Source: Warburgia ugandensis (taxonomy: Eukaryota; Streptophyta; Magnoliopsida; Canellales; Canellaceae). From it: DNA of 64,000 bases. The stretch is from NCBI GenBank assembly GCA_035236585.1, contig CP141137.1:12664327-12728326 (forward strand), read 5' to 3'. Positions 1-13,431 of this stretch are shown piece by piece. Position 1 is the stretch's first letter, and each line of letters starts with the position of its first letter. The position numbers and the translations under genes are program-made. Below the pieces are notes generated by a model, which saw only the letters and a list, made by a program, of their open reading frames with translations, was not told where the DNA came from and did no database searches.

Positions 1-1589
1 TTGGGTTATCTCTCATTGAGGTAGGTGATGACATTTAATGTTATGTTTTCTAAAACCTTACATTATCATAGTATCATGGTTGATTGTGATTGATCAGCAC
101 TGGTTTATTTAGTTTGTGATTTTATGAGATTCAAAGTTTTATACTATGATCGATATAAAATTTTGATAGTATATTGAATGGGTTTTCATGATCGATTGTT
201 TTATGATATTGATACCATGTATTTATTGTATGATTAGTAATTTATCTTTCTTTATTGCATCACTGAGATTTGTGGGTTTTCATAACATTGATGATGGAGG
301 CTTGGTGGCTAGTCCTTTAAGAGGCTAACCCTAGGATGAGGGGTGTGCCTTGGGGATTGTGAGCCACAAGTGCTCCTAGTGTTTTGAGATACACGACTTC
401 TGTGTTTTGTGATTTATGACAAGTGCTCTTACCTAGTGGATGTCATGCTAGGAGTGAGTAGGGGCGACCACCCATGCTCCGAAATTGTGATGTGATAGAC
501 ACCTGCCCACAGATGGCTTTTGGTAGGGGTTTGGTAACATGGATAGTCCACACTACCGGTCCCAGCCTTTCCATGGGGACGGACATTAAGTTTCCCATTA
601 TGGTGTAGACAGGGAGCAATGGTGGTTGAGACCCTAGAGGGGTTGCCACTGCAGTATGATGATCCATACTCTTGTTCTGTATGCTTGTATGATGAGCATA
701 AAGATGTTATTGTATGCCTGGGTGTGACGACACTTAGAGGATTGATATGAGTACTCATGATTTATTATAGGAGTGTATGGGACACTCGTTGGGCCCACGT
801 ACCTTGGGGTGCCTTGTTTGTTATTATATGCTCATTTATTGTGGATTATATCTTGTTTTACATCCATGATATCATCGTTTTAAATCCATGAGATGCATGT
901 TTCATTACATATAATGTTTTAAGACTATATTGGCATTGCTTATGATACTTATATTTTCATGGATAATTGACCTACACATTATATCAACATTGTTATTTAA
1001 TTTTATTTTTCTTGTTATTACATTAAATGTCTATATACTTACACAAACACTAACTTGCTGAGGCATTACTTTGTTTTGCAATGCCTCAAATACCGAGCAT
1101 GACAACAGGAAAGGCAAGGCCATGGAAGGACAATGGTAGCAGTGGGGACCACTTGATTTGATTGATAGATAGCTTGACATGAGTGATTAGATGGACTACT
1201 ATTTGAACCTATTTTATGGATTGTATACCTTCTTTAGCTGGATTTGATTATGACATTATATATATTATGGACACGTCTTAAAATATGTTGGAATATTATG
1301 ATGGATAGGCCCTGGTACACATTATTATGTTTTTGGATATTATTGTTTTAAAAATAAAAGAGTCATTGATTTTGACGTTGGATTTGATGTTAGTATTGTC
1401 TTAAATTATTGGTGCGTATTTATATTTATCTTTTAATCATGGTCTTGATATTTTTGGAAAAAAGGGAAAAAACACTCGGAGGTTTTTAAGTAAATGTTCC
1501 AACACCATAATTAATAGAATCTTTTGATTTTGGGATCCAGACTATAATTATTATTATAAAAAAATGTTATAAAAACATGGGGTGTTACA
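1..1589 (+). repeat. 3' part of a Ty3/gypsy-type LTR, truncated by the window edge
   Basis: No coding frame is recognisable. The segment ends in GGTGTTACA at 1581-1589, a typical end for plant gypsy LTRs that begin TGTAACACC or TGTAATGACC. It shares an ordered series of motifs with 5.78-7.18 kb: ATTGAGGTAGGTG near the start, a 'ccaccca-ctc' block near 465, a 'ttccat-ggac' block near 572, TTGCTGAG plus a stem-loop at 1053-1088, and GTTATAAAA just before the end. The following sequence is in the middle of a gag reading frame, so this LTR was inserted into an older element. Whether it is a solo LTR or the 3' LTR of a full element cannot be seen from here. Confidence 0.55.
1059..1088 (+). other. 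Stem-loop in the LTR after the TTGCTGAG motif
   Basis: TGAGGCATT (1059-1067) pairs perfectly with AATGCCTCA (1080-1088) around a 12-base loop. It lies about 500 bp before the LTR end. A stem of different sequence occupies the same position in the LTR at 2797-7182. Confidence 0.6.
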
Positions 1590-2796
1590 ATGATAGACTA
1601 TCCAAAAGAACTAAACTAAAGGCTTTAGCTCAAAAGGAAGATGAGAAGTTCACCGCCTATGTTAAAAAGTGGAGAAACATGGCTGCTCAGGTAAACTATT
1701 GTCTATCCAAAGATGACCAACTCACAATGGTCATCACATCCTCCTATCCTCACATCAAGGGATATCTCATTGCCAAATACCATGAAAACCTTGAGAGGTT
1801 GATCAATGCTTGTACTCATATCGAAGTTTCCATGAAGAGCAATAAATTAGCTCCCTTTCCTTAGTACAAATGGGCTAAGACAAACCTATCCTGAGTAAGG
1901 ATTGTATATGGTAAAAATGTGAGCTTCATGTATGGAAATTGAGTGGGTAGACAATATTATATTGCCCAGCCAAGCAGTACAGTAGACGTAGTAAGCGCCG
2001 CCCAAGGTCAACATACCTCTTCTCAAGTGCCATATTAAGTAGAAGCAATACAACCACTAACACCCAAGGTCAACCATAAACCAATTGGTACCACAGGAGA
2101 AGGTGGCGAGTGTTCACTAGCCTGAGACAATCTTATGTTGAGGCATTAACTTTCCTTGTTGAGAAGAAATTGCTGATGGTACCAAGTCCACCATAATAGC
2201 TCCCTCCCAAGAAATACAATCCTAGTTGTAACAATGAGTAGCATAAGACTATTGGCACTTAGTGGAGGGATTCACACCCTTAAAATAACCCATCTAAGAC
2301 CTGATTGATTATTAATAGTTGGTTTTCCCAAGTGCAGTTAAAACCACTTTAGGATCCAGGATATTCTACAACCTATTTCCCACAAAGAGTTCCCAGACTA
2401 AGGTGAATTACGTGATCAGAATGCCCCAACACAATCCTCTCCATTGGATTTGGGAAAATGAATCGAACTTTTATGAAGGTGATTATGGTGAATGGATAAC
2501 AATTGTAGAGGACCTACACTATGAAAATCCTTGGGAGCAATGGAACTCTTCGTGATACTGAATAACCAAGTACTAAAAGAAAGGTCACACAATATACATG
2601 AAATTAAGCATGCAAGATTCAATAAAAGCATTTCAACTCAATGGATACAGAAAATGTCACTAACAAAGAGTTATAAAACATATTCTAAAGATGATCAATT
2701 AATACTTTGTTTAAGACATTAAGTCCTTCTATGGATACAGGGAATCACCACTGTAAGAAATCATGGGGCAATCAAGTTTACCACCCTTGTATATAG
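1590..2796 (+). pseudogene. Remnant of an older Ty3/gypsy element with a gag fragment
   Basis: Frame 1592-1864 encodes about 90 residues resembling the gag domain of plant gypsy elements of the Ogre/Tat kind: KLKALAQKEDEKF, then YVKKWRNMAAQV, then a 'LS-KDDQL' segment. It has no start codon of its own; the apparent ATG at 1577 lies inside the end of the inserted LTR. The frame closes at 1864. Downstream to 2796 there are only short frames, for example 2319-2555 with a tryptophan-rich tail, which may be decayed gag or linker but cannot be assigned. The remnant is interrupted on both sides by LTR insertions, so it is the oldest layer here. Confidence 0.55.
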
Positions 2797-5700
2797 TGTA
2801 ATGACCCTAAATTTTTGTAAATTATTAAGGAAAATTAATAAAGTTTGAATTTTTAGAAATTCTGGGCTAGAATATTAGGTTATTGAAAAATTTCTTTTTA
2901 TAGAGATTATATTATGAATTAAAACATAGACATTATGGATGTACTTGGAAAACTAATCGAAACAACATTAAGTACGTTCAATTCTGAGTTAAAATAAAAA
3001 TTCCTTAATTTTTCCATTTGGGGGTAAAATGGTAATTTTACCCATATCCCATATCCAAGAAATAAGACCTCAATATTCATAAAGTACTTATAAATACGAT
3101 TCCAATGCCACTAAGTACGCTCGATTCTAAGTTCGGACAAATATTGCCTATTATTCTCCAATTTTGGAGTTAAAAAGGGCAAAAAGGTCTTTTTACATAA
3201 AAGTGGGGCCCACAAAGTGGGCCAACGTTCTAGAAGCACCAATAATTGCTCAGTACATTATTGCTGGTAGTGGAGATTGTAGTGGGAATAGAGAATGCAT
3301 TAATAATTAAAATTTCTGAAGTAATAAAATATCTTATTAAAAGAAATGATAAAAAAAATTCAAATTTGGCTATAAATGTCCCAAAAATTTCCAAAAATTT
3401 TCAAAACCTTAACCACAAAATTTCCAAATCTTCCCTGGAATTTCAGCCCCAAATTCCCCTTCATCCCTCCCCAAACTCTCTTTTCCTTATTTCTCTCTCC
3501 TCTTTCTAATTGGAACAAGAGACCTAAATTCAATTAGGCACTCCCTTCCAGGAAGAATCTCATCAATTCCACCGTTCATAACATTCTATACTACATTATA
3601 TACAAAAAACCCAAATCAATTTCAAGATCCAACGGTTCCACCAACAGAAAATCACAAAAAGGTGGACAATCGGGCTATATTATCATCAACCGGTAATTCT
3701 CTCAAATTGGGCATCAATTATATTGTTTTTCTCCAATCAGGTAGGTGGAACTACTTCCCATACATATTTATTATGGTTTAGTGTAATTTTTATTTTTCTT
3801 TAATTTAATTTAAATGAAAAATGGTAAAAATAAAGTCAATATAAGAGCCTTCAATTTATGGTGATAGAGAGCTCAGATTGAAATTCTGAGCTTTCCAATC
3901 GATCCATAAGGATCCAAAACCCTTAGGGTACAATTTTTAAGAAAATCTAACAAGGTTTGGACCCTCAATTGAGAGAGATTAATTCTGCTGAGCCCAGATC
4001 AAATTTGGACCCTAGGAACGGCTGTAAACTTCAATTTAAGATTATAGAGTCATATGAACTCCAAATTGAGATTGGAAAGAAGCTATGGAAATCTTGTAAT
4101 GTCTAGTTTCTAATGAAGTCATAATATTTTTAAAAATTATTCCTGAATTATTCTGTATTTTGGAAATAAGTGTCCGATTTCTAAGATCTTCAAGATCTTA
4201 GGTGATCAGATCTTGAAAATTTATTTTAATGATGATATAATAATGTAATAAAGTAATATCTATAGTTAATTTGGACAGATCTAAGATAAATTAGGAGATC
4301 TACCCTTTATGGTAGAAAAACCCTAAAAATACAAAGGGACCCACTTGATCAATGAGATCAAGTATGATCAGATGCTTGGGATGGATTAAAGGGATGATAT
4401 TATGATGGAATCTAGTTAGATCATGGATAAAATGTGACAAAATCAAGTGGATATAATTTTTGGATCTTAATGGATTAAAAGCCCTAAAGGTAATTAAAAC
4501 CCTTAATCTAAAGGAAAACACCTAAGATCTAATGGTTGGATCATATTTAAAGGTTTATAATAATCTTAATAAAATTAGTTTAATTGTCTTTTATTGGATA
4601 TAGAAGTGTAAATGTGATTTATGTTCTAAGTTAGAAAGCATGATAGTGTAATCTTTAAATTTTAGTATGATATGCCCTAAATGAGTAATTTGTTAGTAGA
4701 TTTGATTATCTTACGATCATGTTAGTGTAAATTAGGATTTAAACATGATTTCATTATGATAGAAGATGTGTTTCATAACTTAGGATTATGTTAGTTTTAT
4801 TTCACTAGCTTAAGTTACATTTATAGGAAGAATGTTAGTATATAGTTGTTAAACTTATATTTGATTTATGCTTTCAAGTTGATGATTTACTTATTGTCAA
4901 ATTTTATTCAATTGTTAAGTAATTGTTAAGATATAAGGAGCATAAATCACCAAAAATGTAAACTAATGAAATATAGAAATTCATGGACAACTAAGATGAA
5001 CGAATGATTTTGACTTAATAAGGGCTATAGTTAGTAGGACAATATAAGGAATGATTTATCATTTCCTTGGCCCAAAGTAGGAAAATAATGAACATCCATA
5101 GATGACTAAGTGCATATCTATGGAAATTAATTAAAATCAATTAGAGAAGGGATTTAAGGTAAAGAGCTCATAGGAACCTTGTCAAAGGTTGAGCTAGTAC
5201 CACTCCAGTGGACTCTGAACATTGTGGTTATAGGGGGTATACAAGAGCCAAGTGCTTTTCCCTCACATCCCATTGACGTAAGAGAGGTCTAAACGCCTCC
5301 TTACATGAGGGTTGTATTAACCACTTTTTGAGCAGACTTTAACTGGTAAGTACTAGTCATCCTAAAATAAGGAGGAGTTGTCTAGTGATAGGAAGAAATA
5401 AATTATCTTCAACCAAGTAAGACACTAACTAGTTGAATAATAATAATAACATAAAAAGATAACAAATTATCTAACCCTGATAAAAATAGTAAGTGAGATA
5501 AGGATGATCAAACAAAATGAGATCTTGTAAGATAAAAAACAATAAGGAAAAAGAAACATCAATGTAAATTAGATTGTTATGTATGATATAGATAGTATTT
5601 GTATAGATGATATTAAACCCATGGATATATGATATTCAAGGAAGAAAGATTTAGATCATCCTACATAAGGATGATCAAAAGACCATATAATATGTACCAT

Positions 5701-7182
5701 TGATTAGAAAAATGACATTATACATATGATTTGATAGATATATGTTGATCGAGACTATGGTAGATTTCAAGGAGTAAGAATACCTTATTGAGGTAGGTGG
5801 ATTATTAAAAATGCCTTTACATGAAGATACATGTCTAATACATGATCTTATGTTTTGAAGTATTGACATGTATGATACCAATATATTAAGGTAAATACCT
5901 CAAATTGAAATATGATCCAACCAAATGATGAGAAAAATAAGTATTAAATGGTCAAGTTGAGAATTGAGAACAACCCTAAGTGAATAGGAAAGTAGAAAAT
6001 ATTCTAGTCCTAGATAAATAGACAGATAGTCTGATATGTATAAGTATTATTTTACATACAAGCTAGGAGGCTTGTGATTTTGTTTTAAACAGGCATAGGC
6101 TTGGGGATGCTATGTTAGGAGAGTTAAGAGGGTTTGGCCACCCACTCTCTGAACTTGATGATATTGAATACCAAGCCTAAGAAAGGCTAAAAGTCGAGTG
6201 GGGCATTTATGGGAAGGCCACCACTGTGACAGCATGGTCCTTCCATATGGACATGGATATTGTAATTTCCATTGAGAATAGTATAAGTAGATTATTGAAC
6301 AGTTATCTGGGCGCGCTATATGGATCAGACTGCAAGCATAGTAGTCCTTGATTATTTTGCATTATGATGCATAAGAAATTGGCATAGTGAAATGCCTTAA
6401 GGGATGCTATGATGAAATGCCAGGTAATTGTATATTACCAATATTTTTTCCAAGAAGGGAAATTCCCTGTATAGTAACTAGTTGAGATACAAATCTCTTA
6501 TAATGAAAGGAGTTGATCAGCTTTATATAGAAATGATTCTTGATTATTTTTACATTTTTAACGGATTTGTTCTTATACAATATATATGTATAAAGGTGAA
6601 CACAAATGACAAGGAAATGAGATGTCCTTATAACTAATAGTTATTAATAAATGTGTTTATGATAGAACGAATTATAGGATACTTGAATATTGAGATTATA
6701 CTGTCAATAACTTACATTCTTATCCCCCACCAAGCATAGCTTGCTGAGATATTGTAAATGTTCGAATGTTTACAATATCTCAGATACAAAGAAGGAGACT
6801 TAGGAGCTCAAGACTTGAAGAACTATTGAAGAATAAGTAATCAGGGTATATCCCTTGAAACATTCTATTAGAACATGTATTCAATTTTGAACGTTATAAT
6901 TTGGATTGTATATTTGGACAAGTATTGTAAGGATACAATGGGCTGTGTACTGTGAACCAATGGATGGATCCTGAAGTTTAATAAAAGAATATTCCTTCAA
7001 TGGAATTTTATCTTATACAAAATTCTACTTATGTTATGTATGAGGTGGTGACTTAGGTTTTACAAAACAAATTCTAAAAAAAAGAATTTTCACTGCTTTG
7101 GTTTGCGAAATTTTTTTACTCTAAGGGCCCTATCTTTACAAAATGTATTATAAAATGTGTTATAAAAGCCCGGGTCGCCTCA
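2797..7182 (+). repeat. Probable solo LTR (about 4.4 kb) of a Ty3/gypsy-like element
   Basis: The segment starts TGTAATGACCC at 2797 and ends near GGGTCGCCTCA at 7172-7182, a decayed inverted match to the start. Flanks are TATAG (2792-2796) and CATAG or TAGAG after the end, so the target-site duplication is imperfect and the exact 3' edge is uncertain. No gag or pol frame is present, which fits a solo LTR. A pyrimidine-rich block followed by AACGGTTC near 3460-3650 resembles the transcribed leader of large plant gypsy LTRs. The 3' 1.4 kb is collinear with positions 1-1589. It could instead be an unrelated non-coding repeat with chance end motifs. Confidence 0.45.
6744..6783 (+). other. Perfect 15-bp stem-loop in the LTR
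   Basis: CTGAGATATTGTAAA (6744-6758) pairs perfectly with TTTACAATATCTCAG (6769-6783) around a 10-base loop that contains TTCGAA. It directly follows the TTGCTGAG motif, the same position as the stem-loop at 1059-1088, with a different stem sequence. Confidence 0.7.
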
Positions 7183-9850
7183 TAGAGCCACAGCACCATG
7201 AGATAAAAATATTAGGTTGGAAGTTAACTCACCACCACAAGGATCTCACTAACAACTTTAGGATACAGAGTTAGGAAAAGTCTCACCACACAAGGGATCC
7301 ACCAAGTAATATAGAAACATGATGAACTAAGATGCAACTTTGGCCTATCTCAGTCCAACAATACAACATGTCTAAATCCAACCTAGCAAACACATTAGCA
7401 TCAATGAAACAAAAATATCTTCAAGTACTAACTTTTAAGAGAAAAACATCCTTGATCTTGGTTGGAAATAAACTATATTAGTCTAATTTATAATTAAGGT
7501 ATTTATAGATGAGAAAAGCTCTCTCGTATAGGAAATTCCAAACTACAAAAAGAAACCTTCTAATTACATGAGTTGCTTAGTCTACATACACTTTCTAAAT
7601 ATATAACTCTTAACCTCCAAGATTTTTCTAATCTTGACCCCTTGCTAAACTTTCATGAAGTAGTTACTAAATGCATTAAAGCAGCTTCTATTACAATGTA
7701 GTAAACTCCTAAACTTGTAAACCTTCCAAGCAAAGACTTTTCAAAGACAATGTAGGGAGAATATTTAACTTAGTCAACCTTTGACCTCTTGACTAAGGAA
7801 GCTTACTATGGGGCATCTTTTATTCCTCAAGTTAGAAACTTTGATTTGTCAATGCTTGACCATTAGACCACCAATCAAAACAGTCCTAGCTACCCTGGTC
7901 CATGTAGTCTACAAGATTTGATCCTAGAAATTCAATTGATGATAAATTAAGCCTTTTCTAGATTAAGCTTAAAAACAACTTTTTTTTGTGTGGAAGTTAC
8001 AAGCTATTGAACCCATCCATGTTGATAACACCTTCACATCTATGACTAGCCATGCTATTGATCTCATATTCCAAGTGATTCAGAGGTTGATATTGGCCAT
8101 CCAGAGCTAGATCGCCCTTAATCTTTTTTTATCTACCATTAATTTCAAAACCAAGATGCACATCCATGTCACTTCGTTACACTCAAATTGATTCATGATG
8201 TTACATGTATCCACCAAATATTTTACTACTTCAATGATTTTTGAGGGCTCACACCTTATCTTAAATATAAAAATTGGATGTTACAAAATCAAGAGATAGT
8301 AAACTTAGAAAAGGTTCCAAAGTAGTTCAAAAATCATCAAGTTTAGCTTCAAAATTACAAGAAATAAAGTTTTAAAAAAGAATAGACCATAGATCTCATA
8401 GTTGTGAAATCTGAGACCTAAAAACCATAAGATCGTGAAGTCCACCTGGAAGAGATCTAAGCCCTCATTGTTTACCAAATCAGGTATGTTAACTCTTTTG
8501 CTTAGTGGCTATTCAATTGGGACACACGATCATAAGGTCTAGGCCTTATAAACCATGAGATCATAAACATAGTGAAGATAACCCTTAAAAAAATTAAGCT
8601 TTTACCTTGTCCTTGATTTTGCATAGATTTACTACTATTACTACCTACCATATTTATAAATAAGAGGTTCTTTACCTCATTTAGAGCATGAAAAGGAGAA
8701 TAAAAATCATAAACAAATAGAGAAAAGCTTCACTCTCGATATTGTTGCCTAATGTTTATTTATAGTTTCAAATTTCTATATGTTTTTTTATCTTATTATA
8801 TCATGCCATTATGTTGTATTCTCTTTTTTCTTGACTTTCTAGGTGAATATTTCTTGATCTCTTTTATGTAAATTTGAGGAAAATATTTAATTTATATTTA
8901 TAAACAAAATGCTTTAAAAATATGTCATGTACTAGCTTGATCTATCTAAATTGTTTGTTCTTTTTAATAGACTTCTACATTAAATCAAGACATTATTTTA
9001 CTTTTATTTTATCTATAATGCTTCCACGATGGAAGAATTCATGGTTTTTAAGTCTTGATGATCATTGTTGTAATCGTGAAATATTGAAGATTGTTGTAAA
9101 GTAAATAGTCTTATATGGTATACATTCTTCTCTATTATTTGTACATGTATCCTAGAGAGCCATATCTACCATGTATCATTCTATTAATAAATAGCCAAAT
9201 ATTTCTTTTATATCAAACAACAGATACTACTAGAAATTTTCTAGAAAAAGAGAGACCAAACAAAAGAAGCTAGCTAATTGATAATAAGAATGACATTGAA
9301 TGACAACTAAGAATTTCTTATAGGACTCAGTATGACTTATCTTTGCCAAAACAAAGTTGTATTTGAAATTGGCTTCTCAATTCTCCATAAGCATTGAAGA
9401 TTTGCTTCTTTGCATAACATATTTTTTTTAGAGGAACTACACCGCACTCCCATGAATAAATGGGAGCACATAGGTGGTGTTTTGAAAAAATACATGGTGG
9501 TCCCTACTTTTCTTATTTTTTCATGATCCAAGTTGTTCATTTGATTGGCTTGACTCTGATAGCCTAAGTATCAAAATTGATTTCAATCTAAAGATAAGAC
9601 CTTGTTTTTTGGGGCTTCTTGTAGTTATATAATAGAAGGTATTTTGTGCTTTGGTCTTCTTTGGGGTTGCACAATCTATTTTTTGACTTAGAAAAGTCTA
9701 AAGGATTTGGTCTTAATATCATCTAATGGAAATGATCTTTGATCCTAGGCACATTTGAGAAAGGTCAAATCAGATGAACAACTTGGATAACTAAAAAACA
9801 AAAATAAATAGGCCACTATGCATTTGTTAGGTGCCTGTCTACTCTCTTTT
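7183..9850. other. Gene-free, AT-rich region
   Basis: All frames are short and none resembles a known protein. The sequence looks like old decayed repeat or unique intergenic DNA. No tRNA, rRNA or clear terminal repeat was recognised. Confidence 0.5.
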
Positions 9851-9859
9851 ACTCTAGGG

Positions 9860-9860
<1 letters not shown>
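9851..9860. repeat. Target-site duplication of the RTE copy (left member)
   Basis: ACTCTAGGGA, identical to 10424-10433 on the other side of the LINE fragment. Confidence 0.88.

Positions 9861-9930
<70 letters not shown>
9861..9930. repeat. (CAT/ATG)n microsatellite, the LINE 3' tail
   Basis: About 23 trinucleotide units lie at the 3' terminus of the minus-strand RTE element. Long runs of Met or His in translated frames here are artefacts of the repeat. Confidence 0.95.
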
Positions 9931-10423
9931 TATCAAGACCTTATCCCAGGGTCGGCCACATGAATCTTATTCCTCCATTCCACTCTATTAAATACCGTGT
10001 CTTCATTTAGTCCCAAAGTTTTTAAATCTTTCCTCACCATTTCTATCCACGTTCTTTTGGGCCTTCCCCTTGCCCTGTTAAAACTTTCTACTTGAATTGC
10101 CTCACTTCTTTTAACCGGTGCCGTTGTTGGTCTCCTTTGAACATGTCCAAACCATCTAAGTCTAGTCTCTCTTATCTTATTACCTATTGGTGCTATCCCT
10201 AATTTTCCTCGAATATTTTCATTTTGAATTATATCTTTTCTTGTCTTACCACTCATCCATCTCAACATCCTCATTTCTGCGATGCTCATCCTATGAGTGT
10301 GATATTCCTTAACTGCCCAACATTTTGATCCATAGAGCATGGCCGGCCTTATGGCCATCCTATAGAATTTTCCTTTTAGTTTGAGTGACACCCGTTGATC
10401 ACACAAAACTCCAGATGCACATC
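9861..10423 (-). mobile_element. 5'-truncated RTE-clade LINE (C-terminal ORF end and 3' tail)
   Basis: The minus-strand frame from about 10406 to 9933 encodes the conserved C-terminus of plant RTE LINE proteins: [54 protein letters not shown] and a final HVAD segment. The 3' end on the minus strand is a (TGA)n run seen as ATC/CAT repeats at 9861-9930. The perfect 10-bp direct repeat ACTCTAGGGA flanks it at 9851-9860 and 10424-10433, which fixes both ends. The unbroken frame and intact duplication point to a fairly recent insertion. It matches the end of the longer copy at 19296-22800. Confidence 0.93.
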
Positions 10424-10433
10424 ACTCTAGGGA

Positions 10434-13416
10434 GCATCATATAATTCTTTATTGTTTATATAGGTTTAGTTAGAAGCCTACTAAGAATAATGCTTCCAAC
10501 AAATAGAAGAACTAAAGAGTGCATGAAACTCTTGAAACTAGAATACTTATAATTGTTATCTTAATTTTGCAAGCAAACCTACCTTTACTCTTGATAAAAC
10601 TTTCTTAATATCTCAGATTTAGTCCATAAATTTTAAAGCTTAATATGGACCTGACCTTCAAGAGTCTAAAATGTTGATATTGGAATCGAGCATGTAGAAA
10701 CTATGCATTTTATTTCCATAACTAGTTTATGTAGTTATATGCCTTGAAATTGTGGTAAAGGTAATTACTTTCATCAAGTTGTTAAGATATAAACAACCTT
10801 TCTCTAATAAGTCTTTCTAATTTTTTTCTCTTTCATCTTAACCTTTCATCAAGTCTTCTGGATTTACCCTTCCCTCATTAAATCTTTCTGGATTATAAAT
10901 ATATCATTCTTGTCTTTAGAAATCATTAGTAAGTGTGGAAGCAATTTTGTTTTACGATATTAAGTCCTATAAAACTATAGCTAGAAGGCTGTTGTACCTT
11001 TTTTTTAAAAATTTGTGAAGCAAAAAAACAGAGAAAAAAGGTCAAATTACATAATTTTTTATAGAACAAGGAGGAGATTTGGCTTATTCCAAAAAGAAGA
11101 ACGAAGAAAAAAAATAGAAAAAATGTATCACAAAAGAGGTTGAGATTATAGCAAAACACTTAAAGATCTAGTTAATTAATCTCAGATCAACTTTTATCAT
11201 TATATTATGTTCTATTTTATTATTCTGTGTTACTAGGATAATAGTTTACATTAACAAAACATAATTATTAGAGCCTCCTGGTGAGATGAAGAAAACAACA
11301 TAAAATTTGTCAAGTTATCAGCTATTCACATAAGGATCTAAACCACTACTAGATGCTCTATAAGTTCCTTTCTGTCATTTCTAGATCCACTCCATGAAAT
11401 GTGAGCTCTTGTCAACTATGTAGAATAACTTATACTCTCAAGTCAAAAGACATCGATTGGCTAAAAGCCAATTTCAATTTTATGTAGTAGAATCATCTGA
11501 AATTAATATAAAATATGTACTTTTGCTTTAAAGCTTGAGAGGAGACACTTATAAGCCTTACTCTACTCCATATGTGATCTCTTAGTTTTATTTTTAATAA
11601 AGAGTCATGGTACAAGGGAATAACTTCGTGCCCTTTGTTTTTCTTGCATGGTGAAACTTTATTGGAGATCTAAGCCACTCATCATATTTATCATACCAAA
11701 AATAGGTAACTCGCTAAATATTTACATTTCGTATCCTAATTGAAAAAAATAACAAAATGGATGTTGATTTTTTTTTTCCTCAGAGATACATAGGCTAAAG
11801 GTATCCAATGGGAATGAAATTTGATCAATGGCCTATCTAAGCTATTCTAAATATGATGAATGGCTTAAATCTACAAAATAAAGTTTAGCCATGCATAAAA
11901 AGAAGGGCATAGATTTCTCCTCATGCCCTTGAGCATGGGCGTATAGGGGCTCTTTAAAAAATTATATGAGTACTCACAATTGCACAACTTTCTTCTCAGA
12001 CTTGTTGTGAATAATTGGTTTTCACAATGTAAGAACCCTATGGGGAGAAGGTTGTAAGAGCACCTACAACTTTATAAAGTTTTTAAAGATATATATTCCA
12101 TACTTTACTAGGGACGGTGATATATGTGCCTCTTGGTTTTCCTCATGAGCTCCTCATTAAATGGCAAAAAATGGCTATAACTCTGTGTAGGCGTAGGTTT
12201 CTAAAGATCTAAACCGTTCATAATATTGTCCTTGACTTAGATGGGCCCTGCCCCTTTCTATGCTTTTAAGTACTTTTATGTTTTAAATAGTTTAATTTTT
12301 AAATGACAAAAATAGCATTTAGCAGAGTAGAGCCCATAAGAGGAAAGAGGTTTTGACTTTTCGCCCTTCATAAAGTGGGTTTGAATCCAAAGACTTATAT
12401 CATACAATCAACTACATCATGTTTGTATCATAAGCATTAATAAAATTGAAAAGCAGGCTTACTTTTTTAAATTGCTTCAGTGATCCAAAATATTCATCTA
12501 AATTGCCTTATCTCAGATATCCTAATTACCAAATCTCATGCATATTGCATGTCTATAGGTCCTCCACTTTTGGACATTTTGAAGCAAAAAAATAGGCGGT
12601 GTAACACAATAAAGAGCTGCAAAAAGGACACCATTTATTTTTTGGCTTTAAAAAGACACAAAAAGAAGAAGAGAAAGACCTAAAGATATCTAATTGACAT
12701 GTGGTACCTAGGCTACCGAGACGGAGAACCAAACAAACATATTGGATTGCTAGATATAATTGGTTGTATCATATGTTTACTCTTTTTAGTAGGCGGGGAG
12801 AGGGGTTGGGTTTATGTGACAACCACTTTGATCAAACATCTATTTTCAAGAACTTCAAATCTATCCTTCTATATTCACATTCTGGTCCATGACAATGGTA
12901 AATATATATAGAAAACATAGTAGTAGGGTTTGGATGAGTGATATACAGTGTATGAAGAGAAATTGTTGGATGTGAGATGAAGCTCCTTTCAACATAATAG
13001 CGTTAAGCAAATGATGATGATGAATGAATGATGTTATATATGTTGAAAATTAGAACGCTTATTGACGACTTAAGAATATTTATCACGTAAAGGGGTGGAA
13101 TGTTTATGGATCATGGCACTGCGTTTCATATTTTTACAAAATACTCTCTTACATTCTCTATTTTCATAGGTTGATGGTGACACCCTTGTTTTTTCTTACC
13201 GAATGAATTCATTTTGAATTTTTCATTCTCTACGAGGAGTTCTCTTTATGTATAGCACAAATTATTTATTCCTTTACCTTTTGGTTTGTTGTTCTCTTCT
13301 TAGACCCTAAACGTTGCAATGCGATTGTAGTTCATTTCTATTTGCTTGTCAAGCAAGGACACTTACTTTGCTGCTCTTACATGTACTCTGATCAGAGTTA
13401 GTTGCTCTAATGATTT
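10434..13416. other. Gene-free region with diverged dispersed repeats
   Basis: No coding frame is supported. Around 11,640-11,880 and 12,200-12,240 are phrases of the type 'atctaagcca(c/t)tcatcatatt' that recur near 45.0-45.4, 50.0-50.3 and 51.5-51.8 kb. They appear to be members of one old non-coding repeat family. Confidence 0.45.
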
Positions 13417-13431
13417 AACTTCGAAACATAT

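Noticed and set aside
9745-9936. Minus-strand frame with a long poly-Met run
   Set aside because: It is a translation of the (CAT)n tail of the LINE.
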